Assembly (NCBI GenBank): GCA_004356305.1
Contig: SMXJ01000167.1
Location: forward strand, 1 to 5,094
Direction: 5' to 3'
Source of the DNA: Bacteroidota bacterium
Lineage (GTDB): Bacteria > Bacteroidota > Bacteroidia > Flavobacteriales > Flavobacteriaceae
DNA: 5,094 bases
Below, in pieces: positions 4,991 to 5,094 of the stretch; positions within the stretch are counted from its first letter, which is position 1; each line of letters begins with the position of its first letter. Under the pieces are notes generated by a model. That model was not told where the DNA came from and did no database searches. It saw only the letters and a program-made list of their open reading frames with translations. The position numbers were made by a program, and so were the translations under genes.

Positions 4991-5094
4991 GAAATTTAAA
5001 TGAAATCGAACCTGTGGATTTCTTTGAAAATTTAGCAAATATCGAAACAGAATTAGTTGAGCGTTATAAACGATCATTGCATTGGTCGAGAAAT
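4991..5094 (+). pseudogene. Remnant of an unidentified gene beside the transposon, runs off the window
   Basis: From 4993 to the window end one frame stays open for 34 codons: NLNEIEPVDFFENLANIE, then TELVERYKRSLHWSRN. The acidic/amphipathic composition looks like real protein. There is no ATG or other likely start in this frame. It is open backward into the transposon only as far as a TAA at 4939-4941. The most likely reading is the downstream part of a gene interrupted by the transposon, the upstream part being lost or not recognisable to the left. The product is not recognised. With so few codons, a chance open frame cannot be excluded. Confidence 0.4.

Noticed and set aside
1..5094. CRISPR array, tRNA or rRNA.
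   Set aside because: No regularly spaced identical repeats, cloverleaf or ribosomal RNA-like segments were seen on reading the window.

Overview
The window is bacterial accessory DNA made almost entirely of two different insertion-sequence-like elements placed back to back. Nothing housekeeping is visible, so the host cannot be named. Gene style (Shine-Dalgarno sites, short intergenic gaps, an intrinsic terminator) is bacterial. The left element and the central gap are visibly more AT-rich than the right element, which suggests separate origins.

Left (about 1-2154, genes on the minus strand): a two-gene unit. A 110-residue, probably winged-helix protein (1742-2074) lies 17 bp upstream of a 564-residue IS1634-type (IS4 superfamily) DDE transposase (30-1724). 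Both have good ribosome binding sites. The leader before the small gene holds a perfect 10-bp inverted repeat that encloses two overlapping TATAAT hexamers read on the minus strand. The outer ends of this element are uncertain.

Middle (2155-2298): an AT-rich gap with no convincing gene. It carries a degenerate 26-bp tandem repeat in which each copy begins a tiny MNCL.. reading frame, followed by a small palindrome.

Right (2299-4990, genes on the plus strand): a complete-looking 2692-bp transposon bounded by 23-bp terminal inverted repeats (20/23 identical, both starting GTGAG). It encodes a DUF4338/DruA-family protein (2397-3284) and, after a 3-bp gap, an IS66-type TnpC transposase (3288-4883) with intact zinc finger and D267/D323/E453. 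The TnpA and TnpB partners of classical IS66 elements are absent, and the DruA-like gene takes their place. A strong hairpin-terminator lies between tnpC and the right end. No 8-bp target duplication flanks the element.

Far right (4991-5094): an open frame runs from the transposon edge to the window end and looks like the interrupted remainder of an unidentified gene.

The most interesting system is the DruA-like + TnpC transposon. DruA is known as a component of the Druantia anti-phage system, but here a homologue is physically built into an IS66-family mobile element and translationally coupled to its transposase. This suggests a transposition-related role for the family.
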